The notes under the pieces: model-generated
What the model was told of the DNA's origin: nothing
Seen by the model: only the letters and a program-made list of their open reading frames with translations
The model's database searches: none
Program-made: the position numbers and the translations under genes
Assembly (NCBI RefSeq): GCF_018143015.1
Contig: NC_054756.1
Span: forward strand, 15,956,402 to 16,020,401
DNA length: 64,000 nucleotides
From: Lytechinus variegatus
Taxonomy: Eukaryota > Echinodermata > Echinoidea > Temnopleuroida > Toxopneustidae
Direction: 5' to 3'
Shown: positions 47,544-59,285 of the stretch, piece after piece
Layout: every line of letters starts with the position of its first letter
How positions within the stretch are numbered: the stretch's first letter is position 1

Positions 47544-48075
47544 ATTATAGTGATTTTATGACAGGAATAATTCTGACAGATCTGACTGCAATTTAGACAA
47601 CAATTTTCATACTTTAAAAATAGCTTACTCTAAAGAATGATAACAAGGTTGATTTCTATTCCATTAGGTTTTCCTTGTATCATTTTCTTTGACCAACAAG
47701 ATAGTTTAAGTTTTAATGATATTCTGAAAAGATTCGGTAAACTTGAACACAAACTTCAATTGTTGAGAATGTTGAGGGGCCAAGCATGGCATACAGAGCA
47801 AAATTTTAGGTTTCAAAATCAACAAATTTTGGATTGTGCTTGCATAAATTATTGTTAAGGTTCGCATTCAATTTACACAAAAAAAATGCTTAGAATGTCT
47901 AGTTTTTAGGTCGGAATATTACAAATTTTTGAGCTCGCGCTTTGCGCTCGCATTATTTGATTGGTGAGTTATGTATCCTATTTATGAGTCACTAAATGCA
48001 GTCCAGAACAGCTTCCTTTTCTGGTCTGTAAAAATTTCAGCTTGTGTTTTGTGCTTGCGTTAATTTGTTTAGTAA
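46860..48075. repeat. ~110-bp satellite with a GC-rich 20-mer
   Basis: GCTCGCGCTTCGCGCTCGCA or close variants at 46924, 47037, 47266, 47370, 47933 and (diverged) 48040. Each is preceded by a GAATAT..AAATTTT block and followed by ATTTGATTAGTGAG-like sequence. Spacings are 113, 229, 104 and 107 apart from one jump across 47390-47930. Confidence 0.75.
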
Positions 48076-48945
48076 GATGCATACCTTTTTCATGATTACA
48101 AAAACAGCTCGAAATATTTAAATTACATTTCTTATTACATCTTATTACAACATCTCGCAAGGATGCCCTTTTAACAGTGATTAGCACCATAATTGACCCA
48201 AAATCGAGTTTTACAACTTCAAAATTGTTTTTTTTTTCAAAACCACTTGCTCGCTAATTAAAGCCTAAATCAAAATATCTGTCTTATCAATTAGAAATAA
48301 CTTAAAAAAGCTTTGCTGAACTGCACCAAAATTATCATTTTGACTTATACTGTAAGTGCATTTTTGGCTTTGACCTCCCCCCCCCAAAAAAAAAATACAT
48401 TCTGCCTCCCCTGTCCCAGGTAGAGGAGAAAGACATATGTTGAGAATGGGCATGCCAGGATCAGATCACCTTGGTAATAATGATTGCAATGTGAATCGCC
48501 TAGAACAATAATTAAATGTACAAAGGTAACTACATATTTATTTTAATTTTATGTCTAAATCTACATGATCTATCATGAAATTATTTTCGTTTAAATGTAC
48601 AAGGGTCAAAAATTTTGCTCGCTCACACCTTTTATACATTTGGTCCTGTGTGTCATGTATGCTGCCTAAGCATTGTTGTCTAATTTTTTTTCCATATATT
48701 GTACAATTGAAATGCCTTGGCCTTGGCCTTGAGGTTTTCAGGCCTTGGCCTTGGCCTTGGGTTTCCATGCCTTGGCCTCAGCCTTGGTTATTGAAGCCTT
48801 GGCCTTGGGTATTAAAGCCTTGGCCTTGGCCTTGGAGGTTTGAGCCTTGACTACAACACTGGGTTTAACAGTACACCATATATCTTTCTTCTTTCCTATT
48901 ATTTTATTATTTTATGATATGCTGATCCTTTTCCTCGTGAATCTA

Positions 48946-49091
48946 GGGAGCTTTTCATCAACACTTTCATGCGACAATTTGTCAGATCTGACAACTTTCC
49001 TTGATTCTGATTGGCTTAGAAGCACTGTTACTATGGTAACTGTCTGATAAAACAGGATTTGTCGGATCAAATCCTTTAATGAAACGCTCCC
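48946..49091. mobile_element. palindromic MITE, family B copy
   Basis: GGGAGCTTTTCATCAACACT, TTGTCAGATCTGACAACTTT and GATTCTGATTGGCTTAG, ending AATGAAACGCTCCC. Complete but more diverged than 20488 and 32451. Confidence 0.75.
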
Positions 49092-50066
49092 AAGTTCCTC
49101 TCTCCAACCTTTAACAGTTTGCTCGTTGCAACGTTGGGAGTTTTAAACAACATTCAGTTGGGAAAAAAATATTTGCAAATGTAAGGTTCATTATACTGCT
49201 GCAATTCATTTTCATTTTTTGTACCAGATACTAGGGGAAAAAACATGTCCCAATGTTGTTTCTTGTAACAAAATAAGACAAGGAAAAAAAAGTCGTCTTG
49301 ATACTTGATATCATATGTGTTCGGATTTCAGATATCGTCGTATATCTTTTTTGACAAGATGATCTCTGTTGAACCACAAACCATTATTGTTAAGGATAAA
49401 ACAAAGATAGACATCTAACCTTAGTCGGAACTTATTCCCCCAAATATTATGGGATTAAACAGGTATTGTTCTTCTCAATCTTGACATCTCTAATCTTGAG
49501 ACAATGGAAGGTGTTATAGTCTGTGTTTCAAGCTTCAGAATTCCAAAGCAAAATATGAAAACAGCTGTTGCTAATGGGGGTTAAAAGGAATCCGCATATA
49601 GATCATTAAAATGATGTTTTGTATATTCATTTTTATCGCAATATGCACAGAAAATACATATTTCGCTATGTGATTTTTTTGGAAGTATTAAAAATAAACA
49701 TTTTTCTTTCCCTTTCAAAAAAAAGCCATATTAGCAGTTCTTTTGCCATAATGAGACAACAAACATGATTCCATGAATCTTATTCTGTGAATTTTGTAAT
49801 CAATATTGCTTTTCAATTAATTTCTTTTTTTAATGCTTTTCTCATTGATGATTAATCTAATAATATATTTAGATTTAAGGAATTATGATAAAAAGTACGA
49901 TTCTGAAAAAAAAATGCAATTATCGAAAAGACAAAAGAAAAAAAATCAAACTTATATGGGGATAGCAATACTACCCCCCCCCCAAACAAAAAAATAATAA
50001 TAATCATGCCAGTCCACCGGGGTAGTCACAAAGCAGATATTTGAAGTCTGGACCTTGGTATACTGG
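49092..50066. other. no feature recognised
   Basis: AT-rich DNA with A- and C-runs. No exon-like frame or clear repeat. Confidence 0.5.
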
Positions 50067-50150
50067 GCATGTTAGCTCATTGGTGGTAGTCAGAGGGCCT
50101 GCATCTTTCGAACGGAAGTTCATCGTGAGTTCGGTCCCCGTTCGGATCAC
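50067..50150 (+). mobile_element. tRNA-like SINE head
   Basis: A-box-like TTAGCTCATTGGTGGTAG and B-box-like GTGAGTTCGGTCCCC with a long spacer. Too divergent for a functional tRNA. Confidence 0.45.
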
Positions 50151-50369
50151 ACCAAATATAAAAGATTTCTTAAAAAGATCTTGTCAGACCCTAGACGTAT
50201 ATGAGAATGTTAATGGAACTTAATGCTAATTACATGTTTATCTTTCAAGGTTCGTTGGAACAGGGTAGATTTACCCAGTGTAAATTTCCCGAGTTATTGT
50301 CCTACATGTATTATTTGTATTTCTTATTTTACGTCTAGTAAAAATTCCTCATCATTTTCGAGCTATCCG

Positions 50370-50609
50370 TACACTGCAAAAACTCCGGTGTTGATTTACC
50401 ATCTATTTTATGTCCACACCAGGGAAGTAGTGGAACAACACAAGTTTGGAAGCAAACCGATGTTGTTTTAATACTAATTAATGTTTTATAAACATCTATC
50501 TGTTGTTATACCAAAACCAAACTGGTGTTGTTTAACACTTCTCTGGTGTGGATGTATATAATTATATTCCAGGCTGGTGGCAAATCAACACCGGAGTTTT
50601 TGCAGTGTA
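50370..50609. mobile_element. palindromic MITE, family E copy 1
   Basis: TACACTGCAAAAACTCCGGT and its inverted partner ACCGGAGTTTTTGCAGTGTA form 20-bp perfect TIRs. GTCCACACCAG / CTGGTGTGGA and AACAACAC / GTGTTGTTT inner arms also pair. The second copy is at 53390-53630. Confidence 0.88.
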
Positions 50610-53389
50610 GATAATGGAACACCGTTGAAGAACCGAATCTGCCCGCATCTCCACAGTTCAATCATCAAAGGCATATCCCATGCCCTCGTAGGAAATCCCC
50701 ATACAACGCTTAAAAAGTTCAAATTGGTGATGAGCCATTAGAATAATTGTGAAATATGTTCGTTTGCTTCTCTCTGACCTTTTTTGACGGATTTACAGCT
50801 TCAATCCAGGCATTTCCTCTTGTTAATGTGAGGTTGATTAACTAACTAAATATTTTTTTTTGTTGAAATAATGATACTTAATCAAGGACAGGAGCCTGAT
50901 CAAACAGCTGGGGACCGTAATATTATTGTTTCAATTGGATCGATGTATTTATCATGAATCCAAAGAGGGGCATTTTGTAATTTGTCGTCGATTTCACTTT
51001 CTTTGCTTTGTTTATTTATTTTTTTGTAACTGTGTATTTCTTCCATCAAACCCTGCCAATTTATCGAAGGTCAAAATCTACCGATTAAAGTAAACTTTGG
51101 GCAAAGTTCATTCAGAGTTGTTAGTGAGAATGGGAACCGTTTACGGTGTATAAGTGGCTCGAGTTTCTGAAAGTGGTTGATGGCTTTCGAAAGAGTTTGA
51201 TGGCTTTCGGATAGATATTAAAGAAAACAATTATATATTGTGCATCATGGCCATGATCACCAGAGGATGCATGCACGTATTACTGTGTGTGCTGTCATGA
51301 CTGGTGCACGAAATCCTTCAATGTAATTTTTGAAAATACAAAAGCGCCCACATGACAAGCTCGGTCGATTTGCTCCCTCTTTTCCGAGTTTCTTCAATTT
51401 TTTATGCGTCTTACCCCCCCCCCCCGTAGTCAAGATAGTCTTTAGAAAGAAAGTATCATACTTTGTTTGTTTTACAAAATTATTTCATTTAAAAGTTACC
51501 CAAACTCATCATGCCCATGGAAAAAGCAATTTCAATGTGATACGCCATTACTCATATTTATCACAAGGATCATTTCTTTAGGTGATATGAACTATCCGCT
51601 CTTTCTTTCTTCTATTTCACTTTATACATGTTCTGAAAGGAATGTTCATCTTTTTATATGCATTAAATTCAAATTAATCAGGAATAGTTCCAAAAACTAT
51701 ATCGTGAAGTGGCAAAAAAATGTTCCAAATACTGACTCATAATTTCCACCATAAAGTGTGCATGAATCGGGGAATTCGGAGAGGTTACCCAGCGAGGTTA
51801 TTTTCAAACTTTCCTGGAAATGCCGTCAGCTCTTCGTTTCCCAACTTCACTGAAAGAAGGGGTAAGGTTGCGAGGAGGGGGTAAAATTGAGCTGCAACAT
51901 TCGATCCTCCTTAAGCCAGGGGTGCTGAAAGTTGAATTTATCATGACAAGGTAGATTAGGCAAACGAGAAATGTACCCCGGGAGAAAGTAGGTTAAATCT
52001 GGCAAAATCACGCTGTTTGTGGAGAGTAGATAAAACAGGCAACATCTTTTATGAAAACTATTTTCGAACGAATATTGGTGAAGGAGGAGCTCCGTGAAAT
52101 TTGAAAGATACCTCACAGATGTTATAATCAATCTGCAACATATGCAGGAATGCGCGAGGCCTGTTAATGCGGTTGAGGCTCAGTAGATCTATTCGAAGTT
52201 CAAGATGTTACATTTTGAGCAACATAACACCAACAGCGATAGAAGAAACAGGAACAAGTGTCTGACACTTATATGATAAATATAACCTTGCTATATATGT
52301 GGCGTATCAACTAACGGGTAAATTGTGACTAGTCTGATGCCTATTATATGAAGTTCTACCCCAATTTTATTCTTTTAAATCTTATTTCAAAATAATAATT
52401 CAACGAAATCAAATAGTTATTCGACAATATGTTGCGTGTGGATTCCATGACAACAGGCTATGATAAACAAAAATTAACCTCTTTCTGAGATGACATCATT
52501 ATAACGGCGATGTATATAATTATGTATAATCCCGAACAAGATCGTTGGTCAGTCGCCATAACGACCAGACCTTTCAAAGATTGACCCTTTTATACGCTTA
52601 AAACCCTTCTTAACTCATTAACCTTATAAATTCCTATTTGGAGAAATAAGGACACTAAGTTCTTTACTTCTACATTGACATAACGTCCTTTATAGTACTC
52701 GGTATATCAAACGATCCGAACGGCACCGCAACCACAGAAATGCTATATCCAAATTTTGAGGCTAATGAGTAACAATTTAAATGGGCAGATAATCTTTAGT
52801 CCAAGCATTATGTTTATAAAATAAGGACGCGTCTTAATTTTCCTTTGGAAAAAGGTTTACCATCCTCGTTTGCTTATGTGGTATAGGATCATTTAAACAT
52901 TAACCTACTTATTTATATAACGGATGTTATGACAAACATTGTCCAGTATAACGGAACAATGTCAACAACAACATGTAAAGTCGATTAAACCCAGGTCCTG
53001 TGTAATAACAATTGCAACGATTGTTTTGCATGTACAATTTGTGCCAGCTTTGGGTTCCCTTCCATGCTATTTGTGGTGAATAACGATCACAACCTTCAAC
53101 CTTCTTTTTTAATTGCAAAACGGATGCGGTGTTTAATATTGCATAGCGGACCAATGTCAAACAAACAATAGCAACAGCCAACAAGTATCAGCCAGCCCCC
53201 CCAACAAAAAAATACTTATAGGCTTGTTCTTCCTTTAGCTATGTGGTGACTAAAATTATGAACAAATGTAATTTCAGTGCTCTTTACAAATATACAATTT
53301 TCACAAGTAAAATAAGTTAGTGAAATAAATATTAATACGAGAAAATTTTCACTAAAATTATTATATTTTTTTTTACAGTTACACTGCAA
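50610..53389. other. no gene recognised
   Basis: AT-rich. A block at 51300-51425 (GAAATCCTTCAAT, AAAAGCGCCCA, C-run) is related to 12600-12720 (GAAATCCTTCAAT, AAAAGCTCCCC). Splice-like signals near 51780-51855 on the minus strand were not convincing. Confidence 0.4.
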
Positions 53390-53630
53390 AAACTCCGGTG
53401 CTGATTTAGCACCAGTCCGGAATCTATATATGTCCACACCAGAGAAGTGTTAAACAACACCAGTTCCGTTTTAGTCTAACACCAGAAAGGTGTTTATACA
53501 ACCCCAATTAGTATTAAAGCAGCATCGGTTTGATTCCAAACTGGTGTTGTTTCAATACTTCTCTGGTGTGGACATTACATGTATAGATTTTGGCCGGGTG
53601 TTAAATCAACACCGGAGTTTATGCAGTGTA
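53390..53630. mobile_element. palindromic MITE, family E copy 2
   Basis: TACACTGCAAAAACTCCGGT at the left and ACCGGAGTTTATGCAGTGTA at the right. The interior GTCCACACCAGAGAAGTGTT and AACTGGTGTTGTTTCAATAC aligns with copy 1, 3 kb away. Confidence 0.88.
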
Positions 53631-54043
53631 CGAAATGTATGTTTTAAGGGGCGACCTACTGAGAAGATCGGTAAGGAAGATGAGATTTTTATAGATAATA
53701 AAATTAGGGGTTATTAGGTATATATTATTAAAATTGAAATTAAGTTCATATACATGAATGCCGAATTCTGTATGATCTCAATCGCTACGTTATTCAACAG
53801 GTTCAAAATGGGCGTTGGGTTTGGAGAATATTCTCAAACTTTTGAGAAACAATTTAAGGTAAATTTAATAATAGGCAAAACGCTAATAAGTCATAATAAT
53901 TAGAAACTCAATGTAAATCGCTTAATCAAAACAGGTTCCCATTACACCTCATCCAACGAAAAAAAATAAATAAATGAAACAATATGACCGTACAATCACT
54001 GAACATACACCTCGTTTGCCATTAGACATAGTACGATAAATAG

Positions 54044-54178
54044 ATTCAATTGTCATCAATCTGCATGCCTAGCACGTGTTTTTGATACCGACTTTTAATT
54101 AATTAATTAGTCCACAGTGACAGACATGTTAATTGAAAACATGTATGCATGATGTAAGAGGTCAGTAATATTCATAGA
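54044..54178. repeat. direct repeat, copy 1 of 2
   Basis: Blocks GACTTTTAATTAATTAATTA, AGTCCACAGTGACAGAC and GTAAGAGGTCAGTAATATTC recur in the same order at 54896-55023. Confidence 0.75.
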
Positions 54179-54895
54179 GCTTTCTTAATTATGTGCATGA
54201 TTGACCGTATTTTTCTGCTCTCAATCACAAATGCTTGCACCGAGGGGGGGGGGGTAAACTCCAATCCTGCTCGAGCAGGCATACACAGTGTAATCTTGCA
54301 CCCCTCCCCCCGATATATCCATAAAAGCATTGCCCATGATGTTGAACATGTTGGAAATGGAATAAGCAATCTCAAACAAAGTTCGCTAAATCTCCTTTAG
54401 GAGCAAACTAGGGGAGGTTAAACATTTATCATTTTGTTATGTTTGTATTGAACACACATTAAAGTATATAGCATATACATGATATATATAGCATACGGTG
54501 TTGTATTTTGTTTAAAGACTCTGGAAGCTTGTTTTGTGGAGTATTATTTGATTTGATTCATTTTTCTTCCGCATTCACAACATTCGAATACAATACAATT
54601 TCCATTACGTTACAAACATAATATATCAGTATTTGATTTTGGTATGAATCATAAAGAAAAAAATACAAAAATAAATAAGTCATTTTAAATGAATATGATC
54701 TACTACCAACAAAGAGAATTTAACATTTACAGTTTGCAGGAGAAGGATTGTCATTATGAGCAGATCGCTTGAAAAAAATGACAACCCCGATTATGTGCAA
54801 GCTAACTCTAATTGCGGCACCAAGAGGACATTCAACCCCTCCCTCAGTTTCCCCAGAATTTTGTTTAAATAAAAAAGTATATATATTTTTAAATA

Positions 54896-55023
54896 GATTG
54901 TCATTAATCTACATGCCTAGCGCGTGCTTTTGATACTGACTTTTAATTAATTTAGTCCACAGTGACAGACGTGTTAATTGATAACACGTATGCTTTATGT
55001 AAGAGGTCAGTAATATTCATAGT
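54896..55023. repeat. direct repeat, copy 2 of 2
   Basis: Same orientation as 54044-54178 with scattered substitutions (GCGCGTGCTTTTGATAC versus GCACGTGTTTTTGATAC). Either a local duplication or two insertions of one short element. Confidence 0.75.
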
Positions 55024-55386
55024 ATAGTGCTCTTAAAATACAATTTTTTCACTCTTCAGTGCGCGACAAGATTTCTCCAATTTTTTCGTGTTCGCCCTGC
55101 CCCCCCCAAAAAAAAAGCATTTTGACAAATACATTGTGAATTCCCTTTAAATAGAAACAATTCAGGGTTAAGAAAGTCGGTGGATTATGAAAATTATGAT
55201 TGTGTATATAGTCAAGGGAGTTTGATATATCGGAGACCTCGACTTATTTAAGATCCTAAGGGACAGCTGGTGAATTGTCTCTCAAGTACAGCTATGGAGT
55301 GCGAGGAGACCGTACGGGTGCTCCACCATGCAATGTGTATATGATTTTGAAAATTTGTAGATTGAAATTTGTGTAAGTTCGTCATG

Positions 55387-55573
55387 CACTCTTAAAATGA
55401 TGGGCAACATACTGTCCACACAACAAGTGGTTAAAAAGATGTATCCAACTCTGGGAAGTTTTCAACCAATACTTTCTAGTTTTCACACATTATTGGTTTA
55501 AAACTACCCAGTATTGGATAAAGTTTTAACCAATTGTTGTGTGGACAGTACGTTGCCCAACATTTTAAGAGTG
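55387..55573. mobile_element. palindromic MITE with CACTCTTAAAAT ends
   Basis: CACTCTTAAAATGATGGGCA and the inverted end ...TTGCCCAACATTTTAAGAGTG pair, followed by ACTGTCCACACAACAA / TTGTTGTGTGGACAGT arms. At 187 bp it is non-coding. Confidence 0.85.
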
Positions 55574-55737
55574 TGTTTGTCGAAAAATTATTATTGATAA
55601 CGGTAGGTCGGCGGCAATTTTGTCATGTAACTAAACCTTGAAGCAAACATTACATGTATAATTTACTAATTCTCCTGAGAATTATAAGTACTCTTGAAAA
55701 AAGCTTTCCCCAATGTTATATCGATAGGTTGTGTGGG

Positions 55738-55802
55738 TTAGGGTGTGTGTGCGTGTGTGTGTGGGTGTGTGAGGGTGCCTGTGGGGGTGTGTATGTGTGT
55801 CT
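55738..55802. repeat. GT-rich microsatellite
   Basis: Interrupted GTGTGT tract with GGGTGT variants. Confidence 0.8.
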
Positions 55803-58800
55803 GTTGTTGAAAGAACACCTTATACTTTTTAATACTAATTTTCCTTAAAGCCTGTATATAGCTTTGGTAAAGGGTCAATAATATGATTGATAATCGAATA
55901 TCATCTAATATGACAGTCTTACTGAAGCGTAGAGACCGTTAGATATTTTTCCAACTGCACTTCTCTGAGAAAATTTCAAATATTCAAATCTTGGATATAT
56001 AGCGCCCTCTCTCGGCGATGCTTGTTTTAAATTAAAAAATGAGCATTCAAGCACTTATCTTATAAATTTAGTGATTAGATATCCAAAAGTTACAGACAAA
56101 GAACATATCTTGAAAGTTTCAGCCCATTCCATGATTTGGAATAGGATTTGATTGAAAGACAAAAACACACAGATATTTTAATTTGATCGGGTGACCCGAT
56201 CAAGTTAAATTTCCATGTAAAATCGCAAAATTTATCCTGTAATACACATTTTCATTTCATATCCTCCACATCATAACTGTTATAGGGCATATCCATTCAT
56301 ATTAGCTAGCAATGAATTGGAATAGTGATAGGTGCATTTTGGTGGATTTACCAAAACTATACACAAGCTTTAATGCTTTGAAGATATTTCCCCGCAATAA
56401 TTATATGTTTACATATTTACTTACTGAATGCCATTATTCAGGAGCCCCTTTAACGTGTTTAACAAATAATTTAACTTGGATTAAACTCTCAACATGGTCA
56501 ACTAAATTCCATAAAACATATATTCTCTCAGATGAAAATATTCTTTTAAAGCGTATTAATATCTTATATCCAATCTATGATCTTGAGTACATAAAAACCT
56601 TCTGAACTTTCTCAATCTTTGTTAAGTCGTATCTTCCTCTGAAATATGTCCCCAAATTCTTTGGTCGATGACAGTAATGTTTTCGTCCCGCGGTATAATA
56701 CGTCGGTGTTTTTTTTTTTTTGGGGGGGGGTTTCCTTCATTTAGAATTTCTAAATGACAAACATGATCACGCTGGATATCTGTAGAATTCTTGATCCATA
56801 ACTTCCCTGTATTTCTTTGAATAGGATAGGTAGAGGGGGTTAGCGGGGGTTATATGCTACCGTTTGGGTTAGCCAAATTCTAGGTCGGTCTAAATTTAGG
56901 TCTAATTTTACTACGATAATAGGCCGATGTGATTATAATCATATTCGTTGAACTAGATAAATCCAGTGTTAACATCATACTATTTCCTCATTCAGGTCAC
57001 GGAGTCTTTCAACATTTTAAGAAACTTAATCTTCATGTTCTTGGTGAATTATCTCGATGGATCAATCACCGATGTATCCCCATCCATATAGCATCTTTAT
57101 CTCCTATAAAAAAGCTTTTTTCATCCCACCAACCAATACTGAAAGATATACAAAGACAGCTATATCACCAGGCCTACTAGATCGCGTCAAAGACACCAAA
57201 AGCCTATTCTTAACACCTGGATATGTTTTAAAGGTGTCATCGACAAATCCGCAAGAGGTCTTTCTCGCAATGGTTCTTCCCCCTCTTTTCCGTCTTGGGG
57301 TGTCAGGTGCAACGCCAAATGGTAGGGGTAATTGCCTCAAGAAATGGGCTAATGAGGGGTGAACATGGGGTACGATTAACAACCTTCCGTTGGAGGAGAT
57401 TTGTTGGGGGTTGGATTACTCCGTTAATCCAGAGTTTGTAATCCCACTCGTCTTGCATTACCAAACTAAGCTTCTTGACAATCATACTACCTGAAAGTGG
57501 TAATTGACTCCTCTTAACGATGCAAGGATGTTTTCTATTAAAGTTTGCCCCCTAGATCATGCTGTATTGGGAGTACAATTTATTAATTTGCACTGTTTGC
57601 GTTCATCATTATCAGTCGTAAAAAAAAGGTCATAGTATGACTATACAGGTAGCAGTCGGTTCAGGTTAAACAATCCAACCACTATGAACACATTCTTTAT
57701 TTAATTGTAGAGAGAATAAACATCAAGGATTTTCCTTAAATAATGTCCTTTATTTCATTTTACCGGTACTTCTTTATTAATACACAAGCGTCCCATATTA
57801 ATCGTAAATATTTCAATTATTCTCTTTTCTTATATCTTTCATTTATATTGACAAATTCTATCAATTTACAAATATCTATCATTTATTCCTAAATATACAT
57901 GTAAGTGTAGCCTCATTCTATATTCTATCATGTTTATGGACATCTTCATTAATAACGATTTTCTTAAAAGGCTAAATAAAAGTTATCAGAACCTTATACG
58001 ACAAAACCTGGAAATAATTTTGAATATTTTCTTTTAACAATAAGTATTGATTTTGTTTTAAATCAAACTCTGGGTTCCGTTTTATAAATATTTGTTATGC
58101 TAACAATTGCACAATTCCTATAACAAATATTCTACCAACCAATAAGATTGAAGAATTTCATTAGCTTTAAACTATTATTTCAATTTGTTTATTTCAACAA
58201 GGTTTATGATACGGGCAACTGGAGTGGTCAAATACCAAATGGAAAACCCTGGCTATAAGGCTGGGTGGTGGACATTTTGGTGATTACTGTTGCACTCCCT
58301 TTCTCTTTCATTTCAGTCCTCATTGTGACGTCACAAGATGTTATCAGTCGGGGCATGAGTGATAATGAGACGGAGCAGGATATGAATATTAGATTATGAA
58401 TGAGATTTCCTGTCTGGTATTTCTCCAATGATATTCCATAATTAGAACAACAAAACTTTGATCTGTCAGTACCTGTCAGTGGCATGGTCCGAAGTGACAT
58501 TCCAACAGAAATTATGATGAAAATGTATTCAATTCTTATTCAAATAAACTTTTATTTTCTTTCATATTCACAAGATATCAATTTACAATATAATCCACAC
58601 AAAATCATTTATCATAAAAGACTGTAAAATTTTAAAAGATTCATTAAAGAATAATTTATAATTAATAACAAATTGTTCTGGATGTGATTGTGTTCAGGTT
58701 AAACGATGATGTTGATCTGCGAATTAGCACAAAATTATTAATTGAAATGCATTTTACATTTTATTTGCAAGGATTATTTTAGCCCCCCTTTGCCCTCTAT

Positions 58801-58822
58801 CTCGATTTTTTGTCCCCTTCTG
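55803..58822. other. no gene recognised
   Basis: AT-rich, with a 21-bp palindrome at 56183-56203 and a weak GTTTTATAAATATTTGTTA foldback at 58065-58225. The frames at 56312-56605 and 56929-57362 have no recognisable content. Confidence 0.4.
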
Positions 58823-59077
58823 ATACCACCACCACCAGCACTACTACTACTACTACTACTGCTACTACTACTACTACTACTTCTGCTGCTGCTGCTACTA
58901 CTACTACTACTACTTATAATAATAATAATAATAATAAAAACAAATAATAATGATAGTAATGATAATGATAGAAATGATAATAATTATAATGATAATAATA
59001 ATAATGATAATAATGATAATAATGATAATAGTGATAATTATCATGATAACAATACTGCTACTATTAATAATGATAAA
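58823..59077. repeat. compound trinucleotide microsatellite
   Basis: Runs of ACT, GCT and CTA units change into AAT and then GATAAT-type repeats. The leucine- and asparagine-rich reading frame across it is a by-product. Confidence 0.9.
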
Positions 59078-59119
59078 AAATGAATATTTCTAATGCACTC
59101 TTTAATAATGATAATATTA

Positions 59120-59285
59120 ATATGATAATAACACTCAATATTTATAACGCGCTTTTCCCATATGGCCCAAAGCGCTCAAAATTTCAGGTAACATATTCAC
59201 ACAAACAAAAATCCGAATGACATGTTAAATGAAGGCAGTTGCCTCGAACAAAAGAGTTTTAAGGGACTTCTTGAAGGACTTGATT
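59120..59285. repeat. AACGCGC..CAAAGCGCT repeat
   Basis: ATTTATAACGCGCTTTTCCC, GGCCCAAAGCGCTC and a trailing block with GTTTTAAGGGACTTCTTGAA look like a dispersed repeat adjacent to microsatellite DNA. A shorter relative (GTATAGCGCATCAC) follows (AAT)n at 61796-61870. Confidence 0.45.

Larger units (their letters stand above)
45919..48861. mobile_element. hAT-like transposon, non-autonomous, 2.9 kb
   Basis: CAGTGTTGTAGT at the left end and the inverted ACTACAACACTG at the right end are 12-bp TIRs with the hAT CAGNG start. GGTTTAAC is duplicated exactly on both sides (45911-45918 and 48862-48869). Subterminal blocks are tandem GCCTTGGCCTTGG motifs (45930-46100 and 48712-48850), like the short repeats hAT transposases bind. 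No transposase is visible. A second TIR element (46376-47543) lies inside. Confidence 0.88.

Noticed and set aside
51780..51855. Possible minus-strand exon (acceptor TTCTTTCAG)
   Set aside because: A short open segment with a mediocre donor, no family match and no phase-compatible neighbour.
52927..53184. Minus-strand frame with a hydrophobic start, considered as the receptor signal peptide exon
   Set aside because: There is no donor in phase 1 after the hydrophobic stretch, and the codon content looks random.
58742..59083. Poly-Leu / poly-Asn frame
   Set aside because: It is a direct consequence of the trinucleotide microsatellite.
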